Shown one piece after another: positions 1 through 6,245 of a stretch of DNA of 10,854 nucleotides. The notes under the pieces were generated by a model. The model did not search any database. It had not been told where the DNA came from and saw only the letters and a program-made list of their open reading frames with translations. A program made the translations under genes and the position numbers. The stretch comes from JBGOTP01 sp041476545 (GTDB taxonomy: Bacteria; Acidobacteriota; Vicinamibacteria; Vicinamibacterales; CAVVIG01): assembly GCA_041476545.1 (NCBI GenBank), contig JBGOTP010000161.1:1-10854 (forward strand). The letters run 5' to 3'. The stretch's first letter is position 1. Each line of letters opens with the position of its first letter.

Positions 1-46
1 AAGCACAGGGGCGGAAGCCATTCCTGTTAGAATTCATCCAGCATTG

Positions 47-274
47 ATGTCTTCGATTCAAACGCTGACTGACGCGCTCTATCGCGAGGAAATCGCGCGG
101 GCGCGCACGATGGATCCGGCCGACAAGCTGCTCGAGGGCCCGCGGCTATTCGAGCGGGCGCTACGCGTGATGACCGACGGCGTTCACCATGAGCAGCCGC
201 ATCTCGATGACGCTGCTGTGCGTGCGGTCGTGGAGGCGCGCCTCGAGCGCATCGACGCCCTCGACCGGCCGTGA
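47..274 (+). CDS. Small helical protein upstream of a nucleotidyltransferase; putative antitoxin-like partner
   Basis: A 75-residue acidic protein, probably all alpha-helical, with no signal peptide or membrane segment. Its central part (about residues 25-45, containing DKLLEGPRLFERALRVM) is the most family-like stretch. I recall similar small proteins encoded just ahead of nucleotidyltransferase-fold genes, but I know no established function. The ATG at 47 is chosen. A TTG at 44 is the only other start codon in frame, and the frame is open to the left edge without an ATG or GTG, so a longer protein starting outside the window cannot be excluded. No Shine-Dalgarno sequence is visible before it. 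Its stop overlaps the next gene's GTG start (GTGA), so the two are probably translationally coupled. An antitoxin or chaperone-like role is inferred only from size, order and overlap. Confidence 0.75.
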   Translation: MSSIQTLTDALYREEIARARTMDPADKLLEGPRLFERALRVMTDGVHHEQPHLDDAAVRAVVEARLERIDALDRP

Positions 275-825
275 CCGCCGACGAAGCGCTCGTCGCCGCC
301 ATTGCCGCCGTGGATGCCGCCGGCATCCCCTACATGATCGTCGGCTCCCTTGCGGCGAATTTTCACGGCATTCCACGTTCGACGCGTGACGCCGACCTGG
401 TCGTCGAACTGCGTGCGGACAGCCTCGACCGCCTGCGCGCCGCCCTGCCCCCTGACCTGACGCTCGAGCCGCAGAGTGCGTTCGAAGGCGTGACCGGCAC
501 GACCCGCTACATTCTCCGCCTTGCAGGCAGCCCGTTTGTGCTCGAGTTGTTCGTTCGCAGCGACGACGCACACGACTGCGAGCGATTCGAGCGCCGTGAG
601 CGCGTCAACATGCTCGGTCGACGTGTCTGCATGGCATCAGCCGAAGATATGATCATCACCAAGCTCCGGTGGTTGCACGACGCCAAACGGTCGAAGGATC
701 GCGACGACATTCGCAACATGCTGGCCGTTCGTGGCGAATCACTCGATCGGGTTTACCTGCAGCGATGGTCGTCAGAGCATGAGACAGCGGCACTCCTGGA
801 CGAGATTCGTCGATCCCTTCCATGA
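271..825 (+). CDS. Nucleotidyltransferase-fold protein (DUF6036/AbiEii-like), putative toxin of a TA-like pair
   Basis: A 184-residue cytoplasmic protein with the minimal nucleotidyltransferase signature. There is a G25-S26 motif in a VGSLAANFHG context, then R36-STRDAD with D40 and D42 as the metal-binding pair, and an LELF strand around E92 that could supply the third acidic residue. A conserved tail follows: EDMIITKLRW (125-134) and then KDRDDIRNML (142-151), typical of DUF6036/AbiEii-like proteins. Family members transfer nucleotides to RNA or protein targets, and several act as toxins; the substrate here is unknown. The GTG start at 271 is preferred because the next ATG (residue 22) would remove the first helix. 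The start overlaps the upstream small gene by 4 bases. The gene ends only about 17 bases before a sigma-factor frame that has lost its 5' end, which suggests the module was placed there by recombination. Confidence 0.85.
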   Translation: MTADEALVAAIAAVDAAGIPYMIVGSLAANFHGIPRSTRDADLVVELRADSLDRLRAALPPDLTLEPQSAFEGVTGTTRYILRLAGSPFVLELFVRSDDAHDCERFERRERVNMLGRRVCMASAEDMIITKLRWLHDAKRSKDRDDIRNMLAVRGESLDRVYLQRWSSEHETAALLDEIRRSLP

Positions 826-1390
826 GTTGCGTTCAAACCATCTTACGCAGGAGTTCTTCGCGCAGGTGCTCGAGAAGGCGTTCTTCACCGCCGCCAATCC
901 CGAGCGCGGACGTTTTCGATCCTTTCTTTCCACCTCGGTCCGGCACTTCTTGTCGAACGAACGCGATCGCGCCAGGGCCGTCAAGCGCGGCGGTGGGCAG
1001 ACGCCGCTCTCGATCGAATGGGAAGCGGCCGAACAGCGCTTTCAGATCGAGCCGAGCCACGAACTGACGCCCGAGCGTCTATTTGACTACCGCTGGGCGC
1101 TCGTCCTGCTCGATCGGGTGCTGTCGCGGCTTCGCGAAGAACACGCGGCGCACGGCAAGGTTGATCTCTTCGACCAGCTCAAAGGGTTCCTGAACGGCGA
1201 CAGCGAAGGCGTCGCGTACCGGGACGCCGCCGCCAGCCTCGGCATGACCGAGGGCGCGCTGAAGGTCGCCGTGCACCGTCTCCGGCGGCGATTTCGCGAT
1301 ACGCTGCTCGAGGAGATCGCGGAAACGGTTTCCTCGCAGGATGAGGTGGAGGCCGAACTTCAGCATTTGCGCCGATCGATCAGCCTGTAA
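779..1390 (+). CDS. ECF-like RNA polymerase sigma factor, N-terminally truncated
   Basis: With the ATG at 779 this is 203 residues. Recognisable sigma region 2 starts abruptly at LTQEFF (residues 22-27, base 842). It continues through PERGRFRSFL (41-50) and NERDRARAVKRGGGQ (60-74), then a linker, then the region 4 helix-turn-helix YRDAAASLGMTEGALKVAVH (147-166) and an arginine-rich helix. This matches the ECF-type sigma factors of about 200-250 residues that accompany Ser/Thr kinases in acidobacteria and planctomycetes. Those have roughly 55-60 more residues before LTQEFF (region 2.1 and the start of 2.2). Here that stretch is replaced by codons overlapping the nucleotidyltransferase gene in another frame. 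GTG 731 is an alternative start, with no good ribosome site at either. The rest of the frame is intact, so the damage is recent or the short form is still used. It may be a pseudogene. Confidence 0.75.
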   Translation: MRQRHSWTRFVDPFHELRSNHLTQEFFAQVLEKAFFTAANPERGRFRSFLSTSVRHFLSNERDRARAVKRGGGQTPLSIEWEAAEQRFQIEPSHELTPERLFDYRWALVLLDRVLSRLREEHAAHGKVDLFDQLKGFLNGDSEGVAYRDAAASLGMTEGALKVAVHRLRRRFRDTLLEEIAETVSSQDEVEAELQHLRRSISL

Positions 1391-1417
1391 CCCCGGCGAG
1401 TGGATGCTGTAGACAAC

Positions 1418-1423
1418 GAGGGA
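1418..1423 (+). promoter_or_regulatory. Ribosome binding site deciding the TTG start of the pseudokinase
   Basis: GAGGGA lies 8 bases before the TTG at 1432. The nearby ATG at 1404 is out of frame, and no in-frame ATG or GTG lies closer. This supports the TTG start, which keeps the first cysteine pair of the zinc ribbon. Confidence 0.5.
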
Positions 1424-1431
1424 CGCTTGTC

Positions 1432-2214
1432 TTGACTTCCCTGGACCCTATCGGCCGGTGCCCGCGCTGCGGGGCGCGGCTGGCGTTGCGCGCGGGACCG
1501 GCGCTCTGTCCGGCGTGTGTCTTCTCGACGCTCTTCTCGACTGCCCTTGTGGCGGTTGACGATGTGGACGCCGACGCGGAAGTTGGGGAATTCTCCAGCG
1601 ACATCCCGTACCAGATCGTGACGCTCATTGGCCGCGACGCCGAGGCGACGACCTACCTCGCGCATCCCCTGGGCACGACGAGGCGCGTCGCGCTCAAGAT
1701 CTTCGAGCCGCGGGGTGACGCCGATGCACGCGGCGACGCCCACGCGATCCTTGCGCGTTTCGCGCAGTGGAAGGGCGCGCTGGCCCACGAGCGATATCCC
1801 GGCATCGCCCGGCTGCTCGACGTCGCCGCAGTGGAGGACGGCCGCGTGTACTTTGCCAGCGAGTACGTTGCGGGATCGTCACTGTCCGCCCTGCTGCGCC
1901 TCAACTCGCTCGTGCCGGCAGATCGCGTCAGCATCGCCACCCAGATCGTGAACGCCATCGACGCTGTGCACGCAAAAGGACTGGCGCACATGGCCCTGGC
2001 TGCCTCTCGGGTCAGGATTACGACCGGCGAGCGCGTTCGCGCGACCATCCTCGGGTTGGGGACGCGGCTCGTCCTGGACGATGAGAGCCCGCGGCCGGAC
2101 GTGGATCTGCTGGCGCTCGTGGATATCATTCGGCAGCTCGGCATCGATCTCCCCGACCGGCCGTACGCCAGCGCGTCAGCGATTCAGGATGCGCTGAGGG
2201 CGGGCACGACGTGA
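1432..2214 (+). CDS. Zinc-ribbon protein kinase-like protein, probable pseudokinase
   Basis: A 260-residue soluble protein. Residues 10-29 form a CPxC...CPxC zinc ribbon (C10, C13, C26, C29) like that at the N terminus of many planctomycete and acidobacterial Ser/Thr kinases. Residues about 58-255 follow the kinase fold: YQIVTLIGRD strand, VALKIF with K89, a hinge at EYVAGSSLSALL (144-155), and a VHAKGLAHMALAASRV catalytic-loop equivalent (179-194). The key residues are gone. The glycine loop is reduced, HRDxxxxN has become HMALAASR (186-193), and DFG has become GLG (208-210). The activation segment and APE are missing, and the C-lobe is shortened to an alphaF-like DLLALVDII helix (225-233). 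Phosphotransfer is therefore unlikely; a scaffold, allosteric or nucleotide-sensing role is inferred. It sits between the sigma gene and the large kinase, 10 bases before the latter. Confidence 0.85.
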   Translation: MTSLDPIGRCPRCGARLALRAGPALCPACVFSTLFSTALVAVDDVDADAEVGEFSSDIPYQIVTLIGRDAEATTYLAHPLGTTRRVALKIFEPRGDADARGDAHAILARFAQWKGALAHERYPGIARLLDVAAVEDGRVYFASEYVAGSSLSALLRLNSLVPADRVSIATQIVNAIDAVHAKGLAHMALAASRVRITTGERVRATILGLGTRLVLDDESPRPDVDLLALVDIIRQLGIDLPDRPYASASAIQDALRAGTT

Positions 2215-2224
2215 GACATCTGCC

Positions 2225-4972
2225 ATGAGCCGGACGACCCCGTGGTGGGTCCTTGCCGTTGCCGCTTCCTTCTTCGTGTACTTCGCGCTCGTGATGTATT
2301 GCGAGATCTGGCGGGCAGAAGGTCCCGGGTTCCACGCCGACTTCGCGTCCGGCCGCATGGTGCTGACCGAGATCGTGCCCGGGTCGCCGGGCGATCGGGC
2401 GGGGCTGCAGCCGGGCGACGTGGTCACTGCCGCCGGCGGAAAGACGATCGCCGGCACGCTCGACTGGAAGGTTGTCGACAGCAACGTCGAATTCAATCGT
2501 CCGATTCGGCTGGACGTCGAACGGAACGGCCGGCGCACCGAGGCGACACTCACGCTCGGGCACGGGACGGGGTCCTACTTGGACTCGTGGCCGCGCATCC
2601 TTCTGCTCCTTGGACGGAGTGTTCAGTTCATCGCGCTTGCGCTCGCCCTGGTCGTCGTGTTGAGGCGGCCAGACGATCTGGTGGCGCGACTGGGCGCGTG
2701 GGTGCTGGCGTCCATCGGCGTCTTCGACATCGTGCTGCCGACGCGACTAGCCGCCGTGTGGCGCGGTCTTCCGCTGCCCGTCGGCCTGTTCTTGTGGGTG
2801 CCGCACGTGAGCGCCGACTACGCCGTCGGTGCGGTGCTCTTCACGTTCTTCGCGAGCTTTCCACGACAAGCCATCCGTTCGCCCCGCGCGTGGGGCGCGC
2901 TCTGGATCCCGATGGCGCTGGCGCTCCTGCTGTCCGCGCGGTACGCGCTCTACACCGTGTATGCGCCTGCGCGCGCGGACGCGTTCCTGTATCAGGCACC
3001 GGTGCTGACGGTCGTGACGGCGGCCTATGCGCTTGCCGGCCTGATCGCGCTGTTCATGAACTATCGCCGGCTGACGGACGTCAACGAACGCCGGCGCGTG
3101 AAGGTCCTCGTCGTCGGAGCCGTCGGCGGTCTTGCACCGGGCTTTCTCGTGATCGCCTATTCCTGGCTGCGATCGAGCGCCGACCTCTCGGAGTCCATCT
3201 TCAGGTCGCCGGCCGCATCGATTGGCACGCTCAGTCTCCTCTGCTTTCCGGTGTCGTTCGCGTACGCCATCCTGCGGCACCGGCTGTTCGAGATCGGCAC
3301 GCTGATTCGTCAGGGTCTGCAATACGCGCTGGCGAGACGTGTGCTCGAATCGCTCGTGCCGGTGCTTGGCCTGGCACTGGCGGCCGACGTGCTGCTGCAC
3401 CGCGAGCAGACACTCGCGAGCGTTGTAGGCACGCGCGGCTGGGCCTATCTCACCGTCGGCGTGCTGATCATGGTCGCGCGCGCCTGGCGTCAGACATGGT
3501 TGAGCCGTCTTGATCGCCGCTTCTTCCGGGAACAGTACAACGCCCAGAAGATTCTGCGGAGCGTGGCCGAAGACGTCCGCTCCGTCGGTGACTTCGAGCG
3601 CGTCGCGCCGCGGGTCGTGGCGCAGATCGACCGGGCTCTGCATCCTGAGTTCGCGGCGTTGCTCGTTCGCCAGTCGAACGAGGAAGGTTACCGGGTGGTC
3701 GTCGCGACGCCGGCCGGCCTGGCGCCTCCGCCGCTACGGGAAGACACCCGGCTCGTGGCACTTTTGCGGCTGCTCAACAAGCCGCTCGATGTGTCGGCCG
3801 ACCGGCGCGAGTGGCTCGCGGAGCACCTGCCGCAAGACGAGATCGACTTCCTGAAACGGGGCCGCATCGAGCTGCTGGTACCGATTGTCACCAACCCGGA
3901 TCAGACCGAGTCGGTACTCGCCCTCGGGCTGAAACGATCCGAAGAGCCCTACACGCACGAGGACATCGATTTGATCGCGGTGGTCGCCGCCGACCTCGCG
4001 CTGCTCCTGGAGCGTCGTTCTTTATCGGCACCGCCGGCGCCGCCGGCGACCGCAACATTCGAGGAGTGCCCGGATTGTGGGGCGTGCTACGACGCCGGCA
4101 CGACTTCCTGCACGCGGGATGGGCAGAGGCTCGCGCCCACCCAGCTCCCGCGCGTCCTCGCCGCTCGCTATCACCTGGAGCGCCGGCTGGGACAGGGCGG
4201 CCTGGGCAAGGTGTACGAGGCGTTGGACACCGCGCTCGATCGGAAGGTCGCCGTGAAAGTGATTCGAGACGATCTGGTGGCCAACCGCGACATTGCCACG
4301 CGGTTCCAGCGTGAAGGCCGGCTCGCCGCCGCCTTCGTCCATCCCAACGTCGTGACGGTTCACGATTTCGGCGTGACCAACGGCCGTGCGTTTCTGGTGA
4401 TGGAACTGCTCGCCGGCACGACGCTCCGAGAGGAGCTGAGTGGGCCGGAGCGACTGCCCACGGCGGACACGGTCCAGATTCTGCGGCACGTGTGCGCCGC
4501 CGTCGACGCCGGCCACCGGCGGCGGATCGTGCACCGGGATCTGAAACCTGAAAACGTCTTTCTCGTGGCGTCCGAATCCGGCCGGATCGCGAAGGTGCTC
4601 GATTTCGGCATTGCCAAGTACCTTCCGACTGGTGCGTTGACCGCCGCCTCCATGCAGACAGGAGCCGGTGTCTTGCTGGGCACGCTGCCGTACATGGCGC
4701 CAGAGCAGTTGAGAGGGGAAGAGGCGCAGCCGGCATCCGACCTGTGGGCGCTGGCGGTGATTGCCCACGAAATGCTGACCGGCGTGCATCCCTTTGCGCC
4801 GTCGGGCGCCTGCGCCGTTCCTCTTGGCCGACAGCAGGCGGTCGCGGTTCAGGCCCCCGGCATCACGGCCGCCACTCGGGCGTTTTTTGCCCGCGCCCTA
4901 TCCCCCGATCCAGCCGACAGGCTCAAGTCCGCGGCCGACCTCCTGGCCGACCTCGAACGAGCGCTCGCCTGA
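2225..4972 (+). CDS. Membrane sensor Ser/Thr protein kinase with PDZ, multi-TM, GAF, zinc-ribbon and kinase domains
   Basis: A 915-residue protein. A hydrophobic helix (7-25) precedes a PDZ domain (about 38-112, with VPGSPGDRAGLQPGDVV at 51-67), likely periplasmic. A multi-pass membrane block follows (about 124-420, some eight to ten helices), including the AILRHRLFEIGTLIRQ motif (348-363) common in acidobacterial membrane sensor kinases and phosphatases. After LDRRFFREQYNAQ (429-441) comes a GAF-like domain (about 445-597), then a zinc-ribbon knuckle (C615, C618, C621, C629). The kinase domain (649-915) is complete: GQGGLGKVYE loop (656-665), K678, likely alphaC E697, HRDLKPEN (770-777), DFG (793-795), APE (825-827) and DLW (839-841). 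It should be an active RD-type kinase. The ATG at 2225, 10 bases after the pseudokinase stop, is the only sensible start, though its ribosome site is weak. It probably relays an envelope signal to the neighbouring pseudokinase and sigma factor. Confidence 0.93.
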   Translation: MSRTTPWWVLAVAASFFVYFALVMYCEIWRAEGPGFHADFASGRMVLTEIVPGSPGDRAGLQPGDVVTAAGGKTIAGTLDWKVVDSNVEFNRPIRLDVERNGRRTEATLTLGHGTGSYLDSWPRILLLLGRSVQFIALALALVVVLRRPDDLVARLGAWVLASIGVFDIVLPTRLAAVWRGLPLPVGLFLWVPHVSADYAVGAVLFTFFASFPRQAIRSPRAWGALWIPMALALLLSARYALYTVYAPARADAFLYQAPVLTVVTAAYALAGLIALFMNYRRLTDVNERRRVKVLVVGAVGGLAPGFLVIAYSWLRSSADLSESIFRSPAASIGTLSLLCFPVSFAYAILRHRLFEIGTLIRQGLQYALARRVLESLVPVLGLALAADVLLHREQTLASVVGTRGWAYLTVGVLIMVARAWRQTWLSRLDRRFFREQYNAQKILRSVAEDVRSVGDFERVAPRVVAQIDRALHPEFAALLVRQSNEEGYRVVVATPAGLAPPPLREDTRLVALLRLLNKPLDVSADRREWLAEHLPQDEIDFLKRGRIELLVPIVTNPDQTESVLALGLKRSEEPYTHEDIDLIAVVAADLALLLERRSLSAPPAPPATATFEECPDCGACYDAGTTSCTRDGQRLAPTQLPRVLAARYHLERRLGQGGLGKVYEALDTALDRKVAVKVIRDDLVANRDIATRFQREGRLAAAFVHPNVVTVHDFGVTNGRAFLVMELLAGTTLREELSGPERLPTADTVQILRHVCAAVDAGHRRRIVHRDLKPENVFLVASESGRIAKVLDFGIAKYLPTGALTAASMQTGAGVLLGTLPYMAPEQLRGEEAQPASDLWALAVIAHEMLTGVHPFAPSGACAVPLGRQQAVAVQAPGITAATRAFFARALSPDPADRLKSAADLLADLERALA

Positions 4973-4981
4973 AGAACTCGC

Positions 4982-5605
4982 CTACTTGAAGCTCCAGCGA
5001 AAGAGCACCGTCGCAGTGCGCGTCTTTATTTTGAAGGTGCTGGCGTCCGTGTCCTTGTTCAGGTTGCGCAACCCACCGTCGTAGCGCCCTTCGATGCCAT
5101 ACTTTCCGAACCTCACGCCTGCACCTACGACAAGGCTGACATCAGGGGATGTGGTGGTGCCTTTGATGTTCTCGTCCGGTTGAGTCCCCGAGGGGTCTGT
5201 GACCCTGGCTCGCGTGGCGAAGCTGAAGCCTGGGCCGGCAACTGCGTAGAAGCTGGCCTTCTTCATGGACACCAAGGTGAACTTCACCAGCACAGGGACT
5301 TCGACGAAGTCGACAGTGTAGTTAGCGGCGAAGTCGCTGTCGGACAGTTTGGAATGCTTTTGTGCGTAGACCACTTCGGGTTGGATGGCGACCCACTGGG
5401 CCACTGGAACTGAGACGAAGCCGCCGACAATCAAGCCAGCTTTGACCCGTGCTTTGGTGGTACCGACGTCGGCGCCGCGCAAGCCGAGCGTGTTGAGATT
5501 GGCGCCGGCTTCAACAGCATAGCTCGGTGGATCGGCCGCGAACACGGGGCTGGCCGAGAAGGCGAACACAACCAGTGACGCGAAAGTACGCAGCGAGCAT
5601 CTCAT
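4982..5605 (-). CDS. Secreted outer-membrane beta-barrel (porin-family) protein
   Basis: A 207-residue protein with a clear signal peptide (residues 1-23, basic N terminus, hydrophobic core, likely cut after VFA). The mature part is built of alternating strands rich in glycine and aromatic residues: AVEAGANLNTLGL near the start, VAIQPEVVYAQKHSKL in the middle, then FVEVPVLVKF and YAVAGPGFSF. The chain ends in ATVLFRWSFK. This pattern is typical of the PorT/OmpW-like outer-membrane beta-barrel families (PF13568-like), with IQPE-x-x-YxQK and VEVP-x-L-x-KF as hallmarks. The start at 5605 is preferred over the in-frame start at 5653 because it opens directly on the signal peptide and has GGAGG 4 bases upstream. 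The gene converges on the kinase gene, leaving 9 bases between the stops. Ligand and role are unknown. Confidence 0.88.
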   Translation of the reverse strand: MRCSLRTFASLVVFAFSASPVFAADPPSYAVEAGANLNTLGLRGADVGTTKARVKAGLIVGGFVSVPVAQWVAIQPEVVYAQKHSKLSDSDFAANYTVDFVEVPVLVKFTLVSMKKASFYAVAGPGFSFATRARVTDPSGTQPDENIKGTTTSPDVSLVVGAGVRFGKYGIEGRYDGGLRNLNKDTDASTFKIKTRTATVLFRWSFK

Positions 5606-5609
5606 AAGA

Positions 5610-5614
5610 CCTCC
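5610..5614 (-). promoter_or_regulatory. Ribosome binding site of the beta-barrel gene
   Basis: On the minus strand GGAGG (within GGGAGGT) stands 4 bases before the ATG at 5605. It decides for this start and against the longer in-frame ATG at 5653, which has no such site. Confidence 0.65.
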
Positions 5615-5630
5615 CAATCGCCGCCGATTG
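5615..5630 (-). repeat. Short inverted repeat next to the beta-barrel ribosome site
   Basis: CAATCG and CGATTG form 6-base perfect arms around a 4-base loop. The repeat directly abuts the GGAGG of the minus-strand beta-barrel gene, so in the mRNA it would form a small hairpin just 5' of the ribosome site, or in DNA an operator-like palindrome. No function is shown; such short palindromes also arise by chance. Confidence 0.4.
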
Positions 5631-5754
5631 CCGACCGGTACGGGCAGCGGCATCCCAGCGCCGGCAACGCCTGCAGACCGTCAGTGGGCGGGTTTCGCCA
5701 GATATCGACGAAGGGGACTGACCTGTCTTGCAGGGAGATACAGGAAAGGGAAGG

Positions 5755-5808
5755 CGCGGTTACCGTCGTCTCGTCGAGTCAATCAGCTGAGACAGCTGTA
5801 ACCGCGCG
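5755..5808. repeat. 54-bp inverted repeat with 10-bp perfect arms
   Basis: GCGCGGTTAC (5755-5764) is exactly complementary to GTAACCGCGC (5799-5808). Inside, GTCTC (5769-5773) pairs with GAGAC (5790-5794). The palindrome CAGCTG also occurs twice (5785-5790 and 5794-5799), so an alternative hairpin is possible. It could be a transcription-factor operator, an RNA switch-like structure or the scar of a small mobile element. No T-run follows, so it is not an intrinsic terminator. Confidence 0.55.
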
Positions 5809-5821
5809 TCCGCGCTTCTGT

Positions 5822-6184
5822 ATGGCGTCGGTTGAGATCCTTCGCGGGAAAACGCTATTCGAAGTCCGAACTGCTGGCGTCACAGAGTTGTCTCTCCTCG
5901 GACCAAGCGACGAGTCGACGGCCGATGTGGGATTGATGATCGGAAGAGCAGAAAGAAGCCGCCACGGAATCGGGTCCGCCGCCATTGGCCTGGGGCTGGT
6001 CCACTCCGTCCGGAGCCTGCGGTTGGTCCATTCCGTCCGGAGCTGGGGAGTGGGAGTCCCCGTGGAAGTGGCAACCAGCATTCACGGGTCGAACTTCGGC
6101 GTCGGCGTGAGCCTCTTCGGAAACCTGAGCGCGAACAGCTTCGCGGGCGCCGCCCTAACGATCTCGGTCGGGAAGATGCGCTGA
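5822..6184 (+). CDS. Beta-barrel-like protein fragment, probably 5'-truncated
   Basis: Starting at ATG 5822 this gives 120 residues. The C-terminal two thirds look like a real envelope protein: GLMIGRAERSRHGIGSAAIG, then GVGVPVEV, GSNFGVGVSLFGNLSANSF and AGAALTISVGKMR. From memory this GVPVE...GxGxxxFGNLNxxxSFxGxxLxLxxGKxR ending recurs in short secreted acidobacterial proteins that carry a signal peptide. Here no signal peptide is encoded. The upstream codons (frame open from GTG 5684) look non-coding, and there is no ribosome site at 5684 or 5822. A 9-residue unit, LVHSVRS plus two residues, is tandemly repeated just before the conserved core. The most likely reading is a gene that lost its 5' end, perhaps with the nearby inverted repeat involved. 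A functional cytoplasmic protein is less likely. Confidence 0.45.
   Translation: MASVEILRGKTLFEVRTAGVTELSLLGPSDESTADVGLMIGRAERSRHGIGSAAIGLGLVHSVRSLRLVHSVRSWGVGVPVEVATSIHGSNFGVGVSLFGNLSANSFAGAALTISVGKMR
5996..6049 (+). repeat. 27-bp in-frame tandem duplication
   Basis: Units 5996-6022 and 6023-6049 agree in 21 of 27 bases. Over the first 21 bases only two differ (CTG/TTG and CAC/CAT) and both changes are synonymous, so LVHSVRS is encoded twice. The duplication keeps the reading frame. Confidence 0.8.
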
Positions 6185-6233
6185 CTTTCTTCGAGTGAGT
6201 AACCTTCCACAGGCAATCCGTTATCACATGAGC

Positions 6234-6240
6234 GAGGAGG
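6234..6240 (+). promoter_or_regulatory. Strong ribosome binding site for the secreted protein gene
   Basis: GAGGAGG stands 5 bases before the ATG at 6246, a near-ideal Shine-Dalgarno sequence. It sets the start there rather than at the in-frame 6195 position, which would place 17 residues ahead of the signal peptide. Confidence 0.75.
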
Positions 6241-6245
6241 CGATT

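Larger units (their letters stand above)
5606..5821. other. Divergent intergenic region with palindromes
   Basis: This stretch of about 216 bases separates the minus-strand beta-barrel start from the plus-strand fragment at 5822. It holds the small hairpin beside the ribosome site and the long inverted repeat at 5755-5808. I found no convincing -35/-10 pair in either direction, though promoters for at least the beta-barrel gene must lie here or just beyond. A plus-strand frame is open from 5684 (GTG) but lacks a ribosome site and coding character before about base 5850. Confidence 0.5.

Noticed and set aside
1..46. Promoter for the left module (TAGAAT near 29-34 as a -10 box)
   Set aside because: No matching -35 element is placed correctly, and one hexamer in an unknown species is not evidence.
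2747..3643. 298-codon open frame on the minus strand
   Set aside because: It lies inside the membrane-kinase gene, is rich in Arg, His and Asp/Glu with no recognisable motif, and reflects codon bias of a GC-rich gene read on the other strand.
4973..4981. Terminator between the converging kinase and beta-barrel genes
   Set aside because: Only 9 bases separate the stops and no hairpin with a T-run is visible; any terminator must lie within the coding ends.
5684..5821. Longer start (GTG 5684) for the beta-barrel fragment
   Set aside because: There is no ribosome site, no signal peptide, and the added residues do not look like protein of this family; the inverted repeat falls within it.
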